Positions 1 to 9,172 of a DNA stretch of 64,000 nt are shown in pieces. Position 1 is the stretch's first letter; each line of letters starts with the position of its first letter. The stretch is from assembly GCA_965213885.1 (NCBI GenBank), contig OZ243919.1, positions 2,294,001 through 2,358,000 on the forward strand, given 5' to 3'. This DNA comes from VYFG01 sp965213885 (GTDB lineage Bacteria; Pseudomonadota; Gammaproteobacteria; Arenicellales; Poriferihabitantaceae). Position numbers and translations under genes: made by a program. The notes beneath the pieces are model-generated. The model made no database searches, was not told the DNA's origin, and saw only the letters and a program-made list of their open reading frames with translations.

Positions 1-1664
1 CCCTGATAGCGCATGTAGGCGCGTGCGGAAAAAACCATGTCGCTGCGGTCCGTGCCCGCGCTGACGAACTGCGCCGCCTCCGCGGAGAGCCGGGACAGGA
101 GATCATTGGTCCACCCGGCATCAAACTGGCTGAGGCGCAGGTAAGCGCCATGAACTGCCTCGTAGGCGAACGGTGCGCGCAGGAACCCGATGGCCGAGCC
201 CACGCCGGCGCCGGGCGGCACCAGCACCGAATCCATGCCGAGTTTTTCGCAAAGCCGGGCCGCGTGGAGCGGGGCTGCACCGCCAAAGGCGATCATGGTG
301 AAATCCGACAGTTCCCTGCCGCATTCCACCGCGTGCACCCTGGCCGCATTGACCATGTTTTCGTCCACTACCTCGCAGATTCCGACGGCGGCGGTGGCGG
401 CGTCCATACCGAGCCGGTCGCCGACACTGCGCTCCAGGGCCGCCCCGGCAAGGGAAGCCGACAGCGGAATCTCGCCGCCGGCAAAACCGGCCGGATCAAG
501 ACGTCCCAGCACCAGGTCGGCATCCGTGACCGCGGATTGCTGCCCGCCCCGCCGGTAGCAGGCCGGACCGGGTTCGGATCCGGCACTCTCCGGCCCCACC
601 CGGATCTGCTGCATTTCATCCACCCAGCCGATTGACCCACCGCCCGCGCCGATTTCCACCATTTCGATCACCGGTATGGAGATGGGCATTCCAGAACCCT
701 TCTTGAAGCGGTAGGTTCTCGCAACCTCAAAGGTGCGCGCGGTCTTGGGCGTGCAGTCCTCGACCAGGCAGATCTTCGCCGTGGTACCGCCCATGTCATA
801 GGACAGCACCCGCCCGAGCCCGTACCGGGCGGCGTAGTCCGCAGCGAAGATGGCACCGCCGGCCGGTCCGGATTCCAGCAGCCTCACCGGAAAATCGATG
901 GCGCTGTCGATGGAAATCAGCCCGCCGCCGGAATGGATCATGCATACCGGGCAGTCCGTGCCGATGGCCTTGAGCCCGGCTGCCAGTCGCCTGAGGTAGG
1001 ACGACATCAGCGGCTTGACGAAGGCATTGGCGCAGACCGTGTTGAAGCGTTCGAACTCCCGGACCTGGGGCGACACCTCACAGGAGATGGACATGGCCAC
1101 GCCGGGGGACTGCCCACCGATAATCTCCCGTGCCCGGCGCTCGTGCGTCCCGTCGACATAGGAGTGGATGAAGCCGATGGCCACACTCTGGTAACCCTCA
1201 TCATGGATTCTCCGGCCGAGCGCCACCAGGGCGTCCTCGTCCAGCGGCTCCAGTTCATGCCCGCTGGCCGCAATCCGCCCGGCCACGGGGAAGCGGTGTT
1301 CCCGGGAGACCAGGGGCGGAGGCAGAGAGAGATTCAGGTCATACTGCTCAAAGCGGCCCTCGTTCCGCATCTCGATCACATCGCGGAATCCGGCGGTGGT
1401 GACAAACGCCGTTTTCGCCCCCCGCCGCTCGATCAGGGCATTCGTGGCCAGGGTGGTCCCGTGAATCAGGAGGTCGATCGCGGATTCGGGTATGTCCGCC
1501 TCCCTGCACACCCTGCCCACCCCGTCCACGATGGCGCATTCCGGCTCGGTATGGTCCGTCAGCACCTTGACCGAGTGCAGGCGTTCGCCGCATTCCAGCA
1601 CCACATCGGTGAAGGTGCCGCCGATGTCGGCGCCAACGCGGACCTTCAGGCCTTGAAAACTCAT
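1..1664 (-). CDS. Hydantoinase/oxoprolinase family protein (HyuA-like), 3' end cut by window
   Basis: The frame reads from ATG at 1664 to the left edge without a stop (about 554 codons), so the C-terminus is missing. The N-terminus has the actin-like ATPase phosphate loop VGADIGGTFTDVVLE. Further on come HGTTLATNALIERRGA, the SGPAGGAIFAADYAARYG segment, YDMGGTTAKICLVED, and GAGGGSIGWVDE, all hallmarks of the hydantoinase A/5-oxoprolinase N-terminal family. Members hydrolyse cyclic amides such as hydantoins or 5-oxoproline with ATP, usually paired with a HyuB subunit that would lie beyond the left edge. The substrate cannot be assigned. The gene points away from the ribosomal cluster and is separated from rplQ by a terminator. 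Confidence 0.9.
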   Translation of the reverse strand, partial: MSFQGLKVRVGADIGGTFTDVVLECGERLHSVKVLTDHTEPECAIVDGVGRVCREADIPESAIDLLIHGTTLATNALIERRGAKTAFVTTAGFRDVIEMRNEGRFEQYDLNLSLPPPLVSREHRFPVAGRIAASGHELEPLDEDALVALGRRIHDEGYQSVAIGFIHSYVDGTHERRAREIIGGQSPGVAMSISCEVSPQVREFERFNTVCANAFVKPLMSSYLRRLAAGLKAIGTDCPVCMIHSGGGLISIDSAIDFPVRLLESGPAGGAIFAADYAARYGLGRVLSYDMGGTTAKICLVEDCTPKTARTFEVARTYRFKKGSGMPISIPVIEMVEIGAGGGSIGWVDEMQQIRVGPESAGSEPGPACYRRGGQQSAVTDADLVLGRLDPAGFAGGEIPLSASLAGAALERSVGDRLGMDAATAAVGICEVVDENMVNAARVHAVECGRELSDFTMIAFGGAAPLHAARLCEKLGMDSVLVPPGAGVGSAIGFLRAPFAYEAVHGAYLRLSQFDAGWTNDLLSRLSAEAAQFVSAGTDRSDMVFSARAYMRYQ

Positions 1665-1899
1665 CGTCAGGGGAGCGGAAAAATGTGCACCGATGATACC
1701 CCAGGCCCGGGCCGCCACAATGCCGTCACCGTACGCCGGCCCATGGCCACAGGTCAGCCTCCGTGTCCGGGGGTGGCCCGGCCGGCCGGCAGCCGGATAT
1801 CCCGGGTGATTCCGGCACCGGGACTTCGAGGTCCCGCCGGGCGGGACGGATCCACGCCTGTGGCCGTGCCGTGCAGCTTCCCCGCCTTGAGCGCCAACG

Positions 1900-1924
1900 A
1901 AAAAGCACCCCGGGAGGTGCTTTT
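1900..1924 (-). terminator. Rho-independent terminator after rplQ
   Basis: The arms AAAAGCACC (1901-1909) and GGTGCTTTT (1916-1924) flank a six-base loop, CCGGGA. Read on the minus strand, the GC-rich stem is followed by a T-run. It lies 25 bp past the rplQ stop and would end the ribosomal mega-operon. The symmetrical A and T tracts mean it could also work on the plus strand. Confidence 0.8.
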
Positions 1925-1948
1925 CAGGGATGGAAGGCCGTTCCGGGT

Positions 1949-2344
1949 CTACGCGTCACCGTCCCCGGCTGCACCATCCCCGGACAGGTCCCTGTCAACC
2001 AGCTGCACATAGGCCATGGGCGCATTGTCCCCGTCGCGGAATCCGCACTTCAGGATGCGGAGATAGCCGCCAGGGCGGGACTGGAAGTGGGGTCCGAGTT
2101 CATCGAAGAGCTTGCTGACGACCGCGCGATCACGCAACCGGGCGAAGGCCAGGCGGCGGTTGGCCACGCTGGGTTTCTTGGCCAGGGTAATGAGCGGCTC
2201 CGCGTGACGGCGCAATTCCTTGGCCTTGGGCAATGTGGTCTTGATCTGTTCGTGCGTAAACAGCGAATTGGTCATGTTCGCCAGCATCGCCTTGCGGTGC
2301 GACGAGGTACGGTTGAGCTTTCGCCCTGAAATTCTATGTCGCAT
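1949..2344 (-). CDS. rplQ: 50S ribosomal protein L17
   Basis: The 131-residue product starts MRHRISGRKLNRTSSHRKAM, the standard L17 N-terminus, and is close to the usual length of about 127. L17 sits near the exit tunnel of the large subunit. It is the last gene of the alpha operon. Its ATG shares one base with the rpoA stop (TGATG), which implies translational coupling. A strong terminator follows. Confidence 0.98.
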   Translation of the reverse strand: MRHRISGRKLNRTSSHRKAMLANMTNSLFTHEQIKTTLPKAKELRRHAEPLITLAKKPSVANRRLAFARLRDRAVVSKLFDELGPHFQSRPGGYLRILKCGFRDGDNAPMAYVQLVDRDLSGDGAAGDGDA

Positions 2345-3363
2345 CAGAAGCCACCGATAGTCAGTCCGCCGGGTTCCTCCTCCTTTGCCAGGGAAGCCGG
2401 CGGCCAGTTTTCGAGTTTTACCCCGAGTGCCAGACCGCGCTGGGCCAACACGTCCTTGATCTCGGTCAGGGATTTCTTGCCGAGATTCGGGGTTTTCAGC
2501 AGTTCGGTTTCGGTGTGCTGCACCAGGTCGCCGATGTAGTAGATGTTTTCCGCCTTGAGACAGTTGGCGGAACGCACCGTCAGTTCCAGATCATCCACCG
2601 GGCGGACCAGGATCGGATCGATCTTGGGCTCCTCGTCGGCCTTGGACTGGATCATGGATTCCTCCAGGTTGACGAACACGGAGATCTGGTCGTGCAGGAT
2701 GGTGGCGGCGCGGCGGACGGCGGTCTCGGGATCGATGGAACCGTTGGATTCAATGTCCAGGATCAGGCGGTCGAGATCGGTGCGCTGCTCCACCCGGGCA
2801 TCCTCCACCGAATACGAGATCCGGGTGATCGGGCTGTAGGAGGCATCCAGGTGAATCACGCCCACCGCACGCGATTCGTCGGTGTCGTGCAGCCGGCTTT
2901 CGGCGGTTTCGTAGCCGCGGCCGCGGCACACGGTGAATTCCATGTCCAGTGAGCCCTCCTTCGCCAGCGTGGCGATATGATGGTCAGGATTCACGATCTC
3001 CACATCATCAATCAATTCAATGTCCCCGGCGGTCACCTTGCCGGGACCCTTCTTCTTCAGGCTCAGCCGGGCCTCGTTGCGGGTATGCAGTTTCAACGCC
3101 AGGGTCTTCATGTTCATCAGGATGTCGAGGACATCCTCCTGAACCCCCTCCAGGGCGGAATATTCGTGGAGTACACCCTCGACCCTGACTTCCGTGATCG
3201 CGCAGCCGGGCATGGACGACAGCAGAATACGCCGCAGCGCATTTCCCAGGGTATGGCCGAAGCCGCGCTCCAGCGGCTCGATGGTGATCCGGGAATGTCT
3301 GTCATCGATATTCTTTGCTTCTACCAGTCGCGGCCTCAGAAACTCAATTGTGGGATCCTGCAT
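2344..3363 (-). CDS. rpoA: DNA-directed RNA polymerase subunit alpha
   Basis: The 339-residue protein begins MQDPTIEFLRPRLVEAKNID. The N-terminal dimerisation domain includes ERGFGHTLGNALRRILLSSM. The C-terminal domain, which contacts UP elements and activators, includes LELTVRSANCLKAENIYYIGDL and TPNLGKKSLTEIKDVL. The frame stays open upstream, but ATG 3363 matches the family start and has an AGGA ribosome-binding site about 7 nt before it. It lies between rpsD (130 bp upstream) and rplQ (1-bp overlap). Confidence 0.98.
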   Translation of the reverse strand: MQDPTIEFLRPRLVEAKNIDDRHSRITIEPLERGFGHTLGNALRRILLSSMPGCAITEVRVEGVLHEYSALEGVQEDVLDILMNMKTLALKLHTRNEARLSLKKKGPGKVTAGDIELIDDVEIVNPDHHIATLAKEGSLDMEFTVCRGRGYETAESRLHDTDESRAVGVIHLDASYSPITRISYSVEDARVEQRTDLDRLILDIESNGSIDPETAVRRAATILHDQISVFVNLEESMIQSKADEEPKIDPILVRPVDDLELTVRSANCLKAENIYYIGDLVQHTETELLKTPNLGKKSLTEIKDVLAQRGLALGVKLENWPPASLAKEEEPGGLTIGGF

Positions 3364-3493
3364 ATGTGTTCCTCGTACAAACGAAGTTAAACCCAAAAGC
3401 GGGGGCCATGGCCGTGAGACCGAGGCCGAACCTTTCAATATCCAGCGCCGCGCTTCGCCCCGGGGCGGGTGTACGGCAATGACCCGGAATGCC

Positions 3494-4117
3494 TTACTTG
3501 GAGTAAAGCGCCACCACAAGGGCCTCGTTGATATCCGGAGGCAGGTCGGCCCTTTCCGGTAACGATTTGAACAGTCCCTTGGCTCCCTTGATATCGACCT
3601 CCACCCAGGGCACGAAGCCAATCTGCTCGGCGATTTCCAGGGCCGACGCGATGCGCAGCTGCTTCTTGCTCCGGTCGACGATTTCGATGGCGTCGCCGGG
3701 CTTGACCCGGCTGGACGGGATATTCACCTTGCGGCCATTCACCATCACGGACTTGTGAGTCACAAGCTGCCGGCTTTCGGCGCGGGTAACGCCGAATCCC
3801 ATGCGATACACCACATTGTCAAGACGACTTTCCAGCAGTTGCAGGAGGTTGAGACCGGTGGAACCCTGCAGACGCGCGGCCTCGTCGTAGTAGGCCCGGA
3901 ACTGCTTTTCCAGTACGCCGTACATCCGGCGAAGCTTCTGCTTTTCCCGCAACTGGGTACCGTAGACCGTCACCCGGGGACGGCGCGCGCCCGCCCGGAC
4001 GCCGGGAATACGGTCGAACTTGCACTTTGAGTCTATGGTGCGGACCGGACTTTTCAGAAACAGGTCGGTTCCCTCGCGACGGGCCAGTTTGCAGGTGGGG
4101 CCGAGATATCTTGCCAT
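3494..4117 (-). CDS. rpsD: 30S ribosomal protein S4
   Basis: The product has 207 residues, starts MARYLGPTCKLARREGTDLF, and carries an S4 RNA-binding domain at roughly 95-160 (RLDNVVYRMGFGVTRAESRQ). S4 is a primary 16S rRNA binder and, in E. coli, the translational repressor of the alpha operon. The gene order rpsM-rpsK-rpsD-rpoA-rplQ is the classical alpha operon. Confidence 0.98.
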   Translation of the reverse strand: MARYLGPTCKLARREGTDLFLKSPVRTIDSKCKFDRIPGVRAGARRPRVTVYGTQLREKQKLRRMYGVLEKQFRAYYDEAARLQGSTGLNLLQLLESRLDNVVYRMGFGVTRAESRQLVTHKSVMVNGRKVNIPSSRVKPGDAIEIVDRSKKQLRIASALEIAEQIGFVPWVEVDIKGAKGLFKSLPERADLPPDINEALVVALYSK

Positions 4118-4166
4118 CGTTGCTATTTATGAGTTCATTACGGTTTCAGGGCCGATTCGATCCCGG

Positions 4167-4565
4167 CTACACGCGGCGTCGCTTGGGCGGCCGGCAGCCA
4201 TTGTGCGGAATCGGCGTGATATCGGAGATGGAGTGAATCTCCAGCCCCAGCGCGTTGAGCGCCCGGACGGCGGATTCCCTCCCCGGGCCGGGGCCCTTGA
4301 TCTTGATCTCCAGTTGCTTCACGCCCATTTCCTGGGCTTTCCTGCCACAGGCATCCGCCGCGGTCTGCGCAGCGAACGGGGTGCTCTTGCGGGATCCCTT
4401 GAAGCCGGAATTGCCGGCAGACGCCCAGCACAGGGTATCGCCATGGCGATCCGAAATCGTCACGATGGTGTTGTTGAAGGTCGCATGGATATGCGCAATG
4501 CCCTCCTGGACATTCTTTCGGACCTTGGCTTTCGTCCGGGTGCTTTTGCTTGTGCCCTTGGCCAT
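4167..4565 (-). CDS. rpsK: 30S ribosomal protein S11
   Basis: The product has 132 residues and includes GIAHIHATFNNTIVTISDRHG and the basic tail CRPPKRRRV typical of S11. It forms part of the platform of the small subunit. It lies 12 bp after rpsM in the alpha operon. Confidence 0.98.
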   Translation of the reverse strand: MAKGTSKSTRTKAKVRKNVQEGIAHIHATFNNTIVTISDRHGDTLCWASAGNSGFKGSRKSTPFAAQTAADACGRKAQEMGVKQLEIKIKGPGPGRESAVRALNALGLEIHSISDITPIPHNGCRPPKRRRV

Positions 4566-4577
4566 GATTCTCGGCAG

Positions 4578-4934
4578 TTATTTCTTGACAGGTCGACGCG
4601 GGCCCTTGCGGGTGCGTGCATTGGTTTTGGTCCGCTGGCCGTGCACCGGCAAACCACGGCGATGACGCAATCCTCGGTAACAGCCGAGATCCATGAGCCG
4701 CTTGATGTTCATGGAAACCTCCCGGCGCAGATCGCCCTCCACCTCGACGCCCGCCACCTCGGCACGGAGCCTCTCCGCCTGTTCCTCGCTCAGGTCCTGA
4801 ACCTTGGTGGTCCGGGGGACCCCGGCGGAGTCGCAGATTTTCTGCGCGATGGGACGGCCGATACCGTAGATCGAGGTCAAGCCGATCTCGATGTGCTTGT
4901 GGTTCGGCAGATTGATTCCAGCTATTCGTGCCAC
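4578..4934 (-). CDS. rpsM: 30S ribosomal protein S13
   Basis: The 118-residue protein starts MARIAGINLPNHKHIEIGLT and contains GLRHRRGLPVHGQRTKTNAR, both diagnostic for S13, a head protein contacting P-site tRNA and L5. It is the first gene of the alpha operon and follows a 110-bp gap that holds a good sigma70 promoter. Confidence 0.98.
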   Translation of the reverse strand: MARIAGINLPNHKHIEIGLTSIYGIGRPIAQKICDSAGVPRTTKVQDLSEEQAERLRAEVAGVEVEGDLRREVSMNIKRLMDLGCYRGLRHRRGLPVHGQRTKTNARTRKGPRRPVKK

Positions 4935-4992
4935 GTTCTAATCTCTAAATTCAGGTAAAAATCAGCGGGTTAGGGGATCAAAAAGGCGCAGT

Positions 4993-5021
4993 ATTCTACC
5001 AAAACCAGGCACCCTTCACAA
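4993..5021 (-). promoter_or_regulatory. Internal sigma70 promoter before the alpha operon (rpsM)
   Basis: On the minus strand TTGTGA (5016-5021) and TAGAAT (4993-4998) are separated by exactly 17 bp, in the gap between rpmJ and rpsM. The start point would be about 50 nt before the rpsM ATG. E. coli has the alpha-operon promoter in the same place. The short leader could carry an S4-binding site, but I cannot identify one. Confidence 0.7.
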
Positions 5022-5044
5022 TCGCCAGAACCCATCCAGAACTG

Positions 5045-5158
5045 TTATCCCTGGCGCTGCTTGTGCCTGGGGTCGGTGCAGATCACCCGGACCGTTCGGT
5101 TCCGGCGGATGATCTTGCAGTTTCGGCAAATTTTCTTGACGGAAGCGCGTACTTTCAT
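5045..5158 (-). CDS. rpmJ: 50S ribosomal protein L36
   Basis: This 37-codon gene starts MKVRASVKKICRNCKIIRRN. Cys11, Cys14, Cys27 and His32 form the zinc ribbon of the C+ form of L36. The gene lies 33 bp after secY, its usual position at the end of the spc operon. Confidence 0.96.
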   Translation of the reverse strand: MKVRASVKKICRNCKIIRRNRTVRVICTDPRHKQRQG

Positions 5159-5191
5159 GGAAATTCTCCGGTGATGGTTCAGACGGCCCGC

Positions 5192-6529
5192 CTAGCGAAG
5201 GCCCGGATTGCCTGTCAGCGAGGACTTCTTCAGTATGCTTTCATACTGACGCGACATCAGGTGCGACTGCACCTGGGAAATCAGGTCCATGGTGACCACC
5301 ACGATGATGAGCAGTGAGGTGCCTCCGAAGTAGAACGGCACGCTGTACTTCACGATCAGGAACTCGGGAATGAGGCAGACTACGGTGATGTAGAGGGCCC
5401 CGACCAGGGTCAACTTGGACACCACGCCGTCGATGTACTTTGCACTCTGGGCACCGGGCCGGATGCCCGGGATGAAGGCGCCGGACCGCTTCAGGTTGTC
5501 CGCGATGTCATTCGGATTGAACACCATCGCGGTATAGAAGAAGCAGAAAAAGATGATCATGCCCCCGTACAACAGGGTGTAGATCGGTTCTCCGGGCTGC
5601 AGCTTGGTGGCGATATCGCTGAGCCATCCCATCCCTTCGGCCTGGCCGAACCAGCTGCCGAGACTGGCGGGAAACAGGATCAGGCTGGAAGCGAAAATGG
5701 GCGGAATGACGCCGGCCATGTTCAGCTTCAGCGGCAGGTGGCTGGACTGTCCCGCGAGCATGCGCCGTCCCTGCTGCCGCTTGGCATAGTTCACCGTGAT
5801 GCGACGCTGGCCCCGTTCCACGAAAACCACGCAGAAGGTGACGATGATGGCGCCGATAAACAGGAGCAGGACAAACATCGGCGTGAACGCGCCGGTCCGT
5901 GCCAGTTCCAGGGTGCCGGTGACCGCCGCCGGCAATCCGGCAACGATGGAGGCAAAGATGATCAGCGAGATGCCGTTTCCGATGCCGCGTTCCGTCACCT
6001 GCTCCCCGAGCCATACCAGGAACATGGTCCCGGCAACCAGGCTGGCCGCGGCGATAATCTTGAACCCGATTCCGGGTATCAGGATGACCGGAGAACCCGC
6101 GACCTGCATGTTTTCGATGGCCACCGATATACCCACGGCCTGGAAGGCGGCGAGCAGGACGGTGCCGTAGCGGGTGTACTGGGTGATCTTGCGGCGGCCG
6201 GATTCGCCCTCCTTCTTGAGCTGTTCCAGCGTGGGCACGATCGCACTCATCATCTGCATGATGATGGAGGCCGAGATGTAGGGCATGACCCCCAGGGCAA
6301 AAATCGACAGCCGGCTGAGCGCACCGCCGGAAAACATGTTGAAGACGTCCACGATGGAGCCGCGGGTCTGGCTGAACAGCTCCGCCACGGCATTGGAGTC
6401 CACCCCGGGCACGGGAATATAGGTCCCGAGCCGGTAGACGATGAGAGCTCCCAGCAGGAACAGGATTCGCTGCTTGAGTTCGGACATGCTGGCCAGCATG
6501 CCGGTGGTGGGAGCGTTTTTCTTTGCCAT
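5192..6529 (-). CDS. secY: Preprotein translocase subunit SecY
   Basis: The 445-residue membrane protein shows the ten hydrophobic segments expected of the SecYEG channel. Family sequences include GVMPYISASIIMQMM and the cytosolic loop VERGQRRITVNYAKRQQG that contacts SecA and the ribosome. I chose ATG 6529 (MAKKNAPTTGMLASMSELKQ) rather than the longer open frame because it gives the family length (443 in E. coli). SecE is encoded at 32402. Confidence 0.97.
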   Translation of the reverse strand: MAKKNAPTTGMLASMSELKQRILFLLGALIVYRLGTYIPVPGVDSNAVAELFSQTRGSIVDVFNMFSGGALSRLSIFALGVMPYISASIIMQMMSAIVPTLEQLKKEGESGRRKITQYTRYGTVLLAAFQAVGISVAIENMQVAGSPVILIPGIGFKIIAAASLVAGTMFLVWLGEQVTERGIGNGISLIIFASIVAGLPAAVTGTLELARTGAFTPMFVLLLFIGAIIVTFCVVFVERGQRRITVNYAKRQQGRRMLAGQSSHLPLKLNMAGVIPPIFASSLILFPASLGSWFGQAEGMGWLSDIATKLQPGEPIYTLLYGGMIIFFCFFYTAMVFNPNDIADNLKRSGAFIPGIRPGAQSAKYIDGVVSKLTLVGALYITVVCLIPEFLIVKYSVPFYFGGTSLLIIVVVTMDLISQVQSHLMSRQYESILKKSSLTGNPGLR

Positions 6530-6551
6530 GTGCCTGTAGCCGTCCGGACCG

Positions 6552-6986
6552 TCAGTCCTCGACCTTGCCGCCGGCCTGCTCGATGACCTTGCGGGCACCG
6601 CCGGTCACGCCAAGCCCACGCACCGTGACCGCGCGATCGATGTCGCCCGACAGGATCACCTTGGCGCGGTCCACGTGCAGACCGATCACCCCGGCGGACT
6701 TGAGGGCTTCAAGATCCACCACATCACCTTCCACCTTGGCCAGTTCATGCAGTCGGATCTCCGCCGCGTTCCGGTTGACGCGGCTGCGGAAACCACGCTT
6801 GGGCAGGCGCCTTTGCAGCGGCATCTGGCCACCCTCGAAGCCCACCTTGTGGTAACCGCCGGAGCGGGACTTCTGGCCCTTGGTGCCGCGACCGGCCGTT
6901 TTTCCCTGACCACTGGCGTTGCCGCGGCCCACCCGCTTGCTGGCGGCGCGGGACCCTGCCGCGGGTTTGATGGAATTCAGTCGCAT
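6552..6986 (-). CDS. rplO: 50S ribosomal protein L15
   Basis: The product has 144 residues from ATG 6986 and begins MRLNSIKPAAGSRAASKRVG. The glycine- and arginine-rich N-terminus, with GQGKTAGRGTKGQKSRSGG, is characteristic of L15. It starts 5 nt after the rpmD stop and precedes secY, as in the classical spc operon. The upstream open frame belongs to rpmD readthrough. Confidence 0.97.
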   Translation of the reverse strand: MRLNSIKPAAGSRAASKRVGRGNASGQGKTAGRGTKGQKSRSGGYHKVGFEGGQMPLQRRLPKRGFRSRVNRNAAEIRLHELAKVEGDVVDLEALKSAGVIGLHVDRAKVILSGDIDRAVTVRGLGVTGGARKVIEQAGGKVED

Positions 6987-6991
6987 GATCT

Positions 6992-7207
6992 TCAGGAGTT
7001 GGTCGATGGAGCCGGTGTCTGCACTTCCTTGCATTCAAGCATGTAACTGACCTTGTTGATCATCCCCCTGTTCTCCGGGGTATCGATGACTTCCACGGTC
7101 TGGTGCATGCGCCGGAGGCCCAGGCCGCGTACGCAGGCCTGGTGTCTCTTGAGCCTGCCGTGCAGGCTTCGTACCAGGGTGACCTGGATTTTCTTCTGTT
7201 TCGTCAT
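6992..7207 (-). CDS. rpmD: 50S ribosomal protein L30
   Basis: The core IQVTLVRSLHGRLKRHQACV followed by RGLGLRRMHQTVEVIDTPEN is standard bacterial L30. At 71 residues it is about ten longer than the usual 59-61. The extra tail (LECKEVQTPAPSTNS region) runs to within 5 nt of rplO. Confidence 0.95.
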   Translation of the reverse strand: MTKQKKIQVTLVRSLHGRLKRHQACVRGLGLRRMHQTVEVIDTPENRGMINKVSYMLECKEVQTPAPSTNS

Positions 7208-7254
7208 GATTCATTTCTCTCGGGAAATTTCGGTTCGCAATACCGGCATCCGGA

Positions 7255-7761
7255 TCACAGATCCTTGACGTTCTTGCCTCGCTTGGCGGCCACCTGGGTG
7301 GCGCTGCGCATGTTGCGGAGCGCGTCGATGGTGGCCCGGGTCACGTTGACCGGGTTGGTGGTGCCGATCACCTTGGTCAACACGTTCTGCAGTCCCAGCA
7401 CCTCGAACACCGCACGCATGGTGCCGCCGGCGACGATGCCGGTACCCTCCGACGCTGGACGCAGCACAACCCTGGCCGCGCCATGGGTGCCCACCAGCGG
7501 ATAGGGAATGGTGTTGTCGGAAAGCTGCACCTTGAACATGTTGCGGCGCGCATCCTCCATCGCCTTTTGCACCGCTACGGGCACTTCCCGGGCCTTTCCC
7601 CGGCCCATGCCGACGTGACCGTCGCCGTCGCCCACCACGGTCAGGGCGGAGAAGCCGAATATCCGGCCGCCCTTGACCACTTTCGACACGCGGCGCACAT
7701 TGATCAACTGCTCCTGGTAGCTGTCTTTCCGGGATGAATCCCGGTCTTTCGGATTAGCCAT
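7255..7761 (-). CDS. rpsE: 30S ribosomal protein S5
   Basis: The 168-residue protein has the S5 double-stranded RNA-binding domain (VVKGGRIFGFSALTVVGDGD) and the C-terminal domain with GTGIVAGGTMRAVFEVLGL. S5 helps decoding accuracy and lines the mRNA entry site. Spc operon position, 18 bp after rplR. Confidence 0.97.
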   Translation of the reverse strand: MANPKDRDSSRKDSYQEQLINVRRVSKVVKGGRIFGFSALTVVGDGDGHVGMGRGKAREVPVAVQKAMEDARRNMFKVQLSDNTIPYPLVGTHGAARVVLRPASEGTGIVAGGTMRAVFEVLGLQNVLTKVIGTTNPVNVTRATIDALRNMRSATQVAAKRGKNVKDL

Positions 7762-7779
7762 AACGAACGGATGATATCT

Positions 7780-8136
7780 CTAGAATTTGAGGCCGCCTTC
7801 GCGGGCGGCGTTGGCGAATGCCTTGATCCTGCCGTGATAGCGGAAGCCGGAACGGTCAAAAGCCACGGTTTCCACCCCGGCCGACTGCGCCTTTTCCGCC
7901 AGCAGCCTGCCGACGGCACCCGCGGCTTCGGTGTTGCCGGTGTATTTCAGTTCCTTGCGCAGGCCGGCATCCAGGGTGGACGCCGCCGCCAGCACCCTGG
8001 AGCCGCTGGCGTCGATGACCTGGGCATAGAAGTGGCGCGGGGTCCGATGCACGGTCAGGCGCACCGCCTCAAGCCCGGCGATCCGGGTCCGGGTCCTGCG
8101 CGCCCGTCTCAATCTCGACTTTTTCTTGTCACTCAT
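7780..8136 (-). CDS. rplR: 50S ribosomal protein L18
   Basis: The product has 118 residues and is rich in Arg at the N-terminus (MSDKKKSRLRRARRTRTRI). It ends with FDRSGFRYHGRIKAFANAAR, the conserved L18 terminus that binds 5S rRNA. Confidence 0.97.
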   Translation of the reverse strand: MSDKKKSRLRRARRTRTRIAGLEAVRLTVHRTPRHFYAQVIDASGSRVLAAASTLDAGLRKELKYTGNTEAAGAVGRLLAEKAQSAGVETVAFDRSGFRYHGRIKAFANAAREGGLKF

Positions 8137-8173
8137 AGCTCGATACTCGGATGAATGGAACCGTCAGGCCCGA

Positions 8174-8719
8174 TCACTTCTTCTTCGCCTGCTTGCGCAC
8201 CACATGCTCGTCCTTGTAGCGGATGCCCTTGCCCTTGTACGGCTCCGGCGAACGGAACGCCCGTATTTCCGCGGCGGTCTGTCCCAGCAACTGCTTGTCC
8301 GAAGACCTCAGCACGATCGTGGTCTGGTTCGGCGTCTCGGCGGTCACTCCTTCCGGCAGGTCATAGCTCACCGGATGGGAAAAACCCAGGGTCAGGTTGA
8401 GCTTTTGGCCCTGGGCCTGGGCGCGATAGCCGACGCCCATGATGCTCAGCACGCGCTCGAAGCCGCTGGTCACACCGGTCATGATGTTGTTGACCAGGGC
8501 CCGGGTGGTTCCCGACATGGCGACCAGCTTCTTCGACGCCCGGCGGTCGGCATCGGCCACGGACACTGTCAGGACGTCATCATCCCGGACCAGGCGGATG
8601 CCGTCCACGAGGGCCATGGCCAACTCGCCCTTGGGCCCCTTGGCGCTGAAACGGCCGTCCTCGATTTTCACTTCCACCCCGGGCGGCACCGGGATGGGGG
8701 CTTTTGCGATTCGTGACAT
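8174..8719 (-). CDS. rplF: 50S ribosomal protein L6
   Basis: The product has 181 residues from ATG 8719 (MSRIAKAPIPVPPGVEVKIE). It contains the two L6 repeats and the conserved PEPYKGKGIRYKDE near the end. The frame is open further upstream, but that would add residues not found in L6. Confidence 0.97.
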   Translation of the reverse strand: MSRIAKAPIPVPPGVEVKIEDGRFSAKGPKGELAMALVDGIRLVRDDDVLTVSVADADRRASKKLVAMSGTTRALVNNIMTGVTSGFERVLSIMGVGYRAQAQGQKLNLTLGFSHPVSYDLPEGVTAETPNQTTIVLRSSDKQLLGQTAAEIRAFRSPEPYKGKGIRYKDEHVVRKQAKKK

Positions 8720-8762
8720 GGTACTGTTCTCTGGTTCTCTGGTTCTCTGCCTGCTGGCCGGA

Positions 8763-9158
8763 TCAGAACACCGTGCAGATGATTTCACCGCCGACCCCGC
8801 TTTCGCGGGCCGCCTTGTCCGTCATGATCCCCTTGGAAGTGGACACCAGGGCCACACCGAGCCCGTTGCGCACCCGCTGGATCTCTCCGCAGCCGGCGTA
8901 CACACGCCGGCCAGGCCTGCTGATCCGGTTGATTTCCTCGATCACGGGCGCGCCCTGGAAATACTTGAGTTCGATATCCAGGGTCTTCGTGGAGCCTTCA
9001 GCGGCGACCTTGTACTCCCGGATATAGCCCTCCTGCTTGAGCACTTCCGCGATGGATGACTTGGTCCGGGAAGCGGGCATGGTAACCGAACGCTTCCCGG
9101 CGTGCTGGCCGTTGCGAATCCGGGTCAACATATCGGCAATGGGATCAGACATGCTCAT
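8763..9158 (-). CDS. rpsH: 30S ribosomal protein S8
   Basis: The 131-residue protein starts MSMSDPIADMLTRIRNGQHA, which aligns with the E. coli S8 start, and ends GLGVALVSTSKGIMTDKAA plus the GGEIICTVF terminus. S8 binds 16S helix 21 and in E. coli represses the spc operon at the L5 mRNA. Confidence 0.97.
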   Translation of the reverse strand: MSMSDPIADMLTRIRNGQHAGKRSVTMPASRTKSSIAEVLKQEGYIREYKVAAEGSTKTLDIELKYFQGAPVIEEINRISRPGRRVYAGCGEIQRVRNGLGVALVSTSKGIMTDKAARESGVGGEIICTVF

Positions 9159-9172
9159 GATGCTTTCCTCAC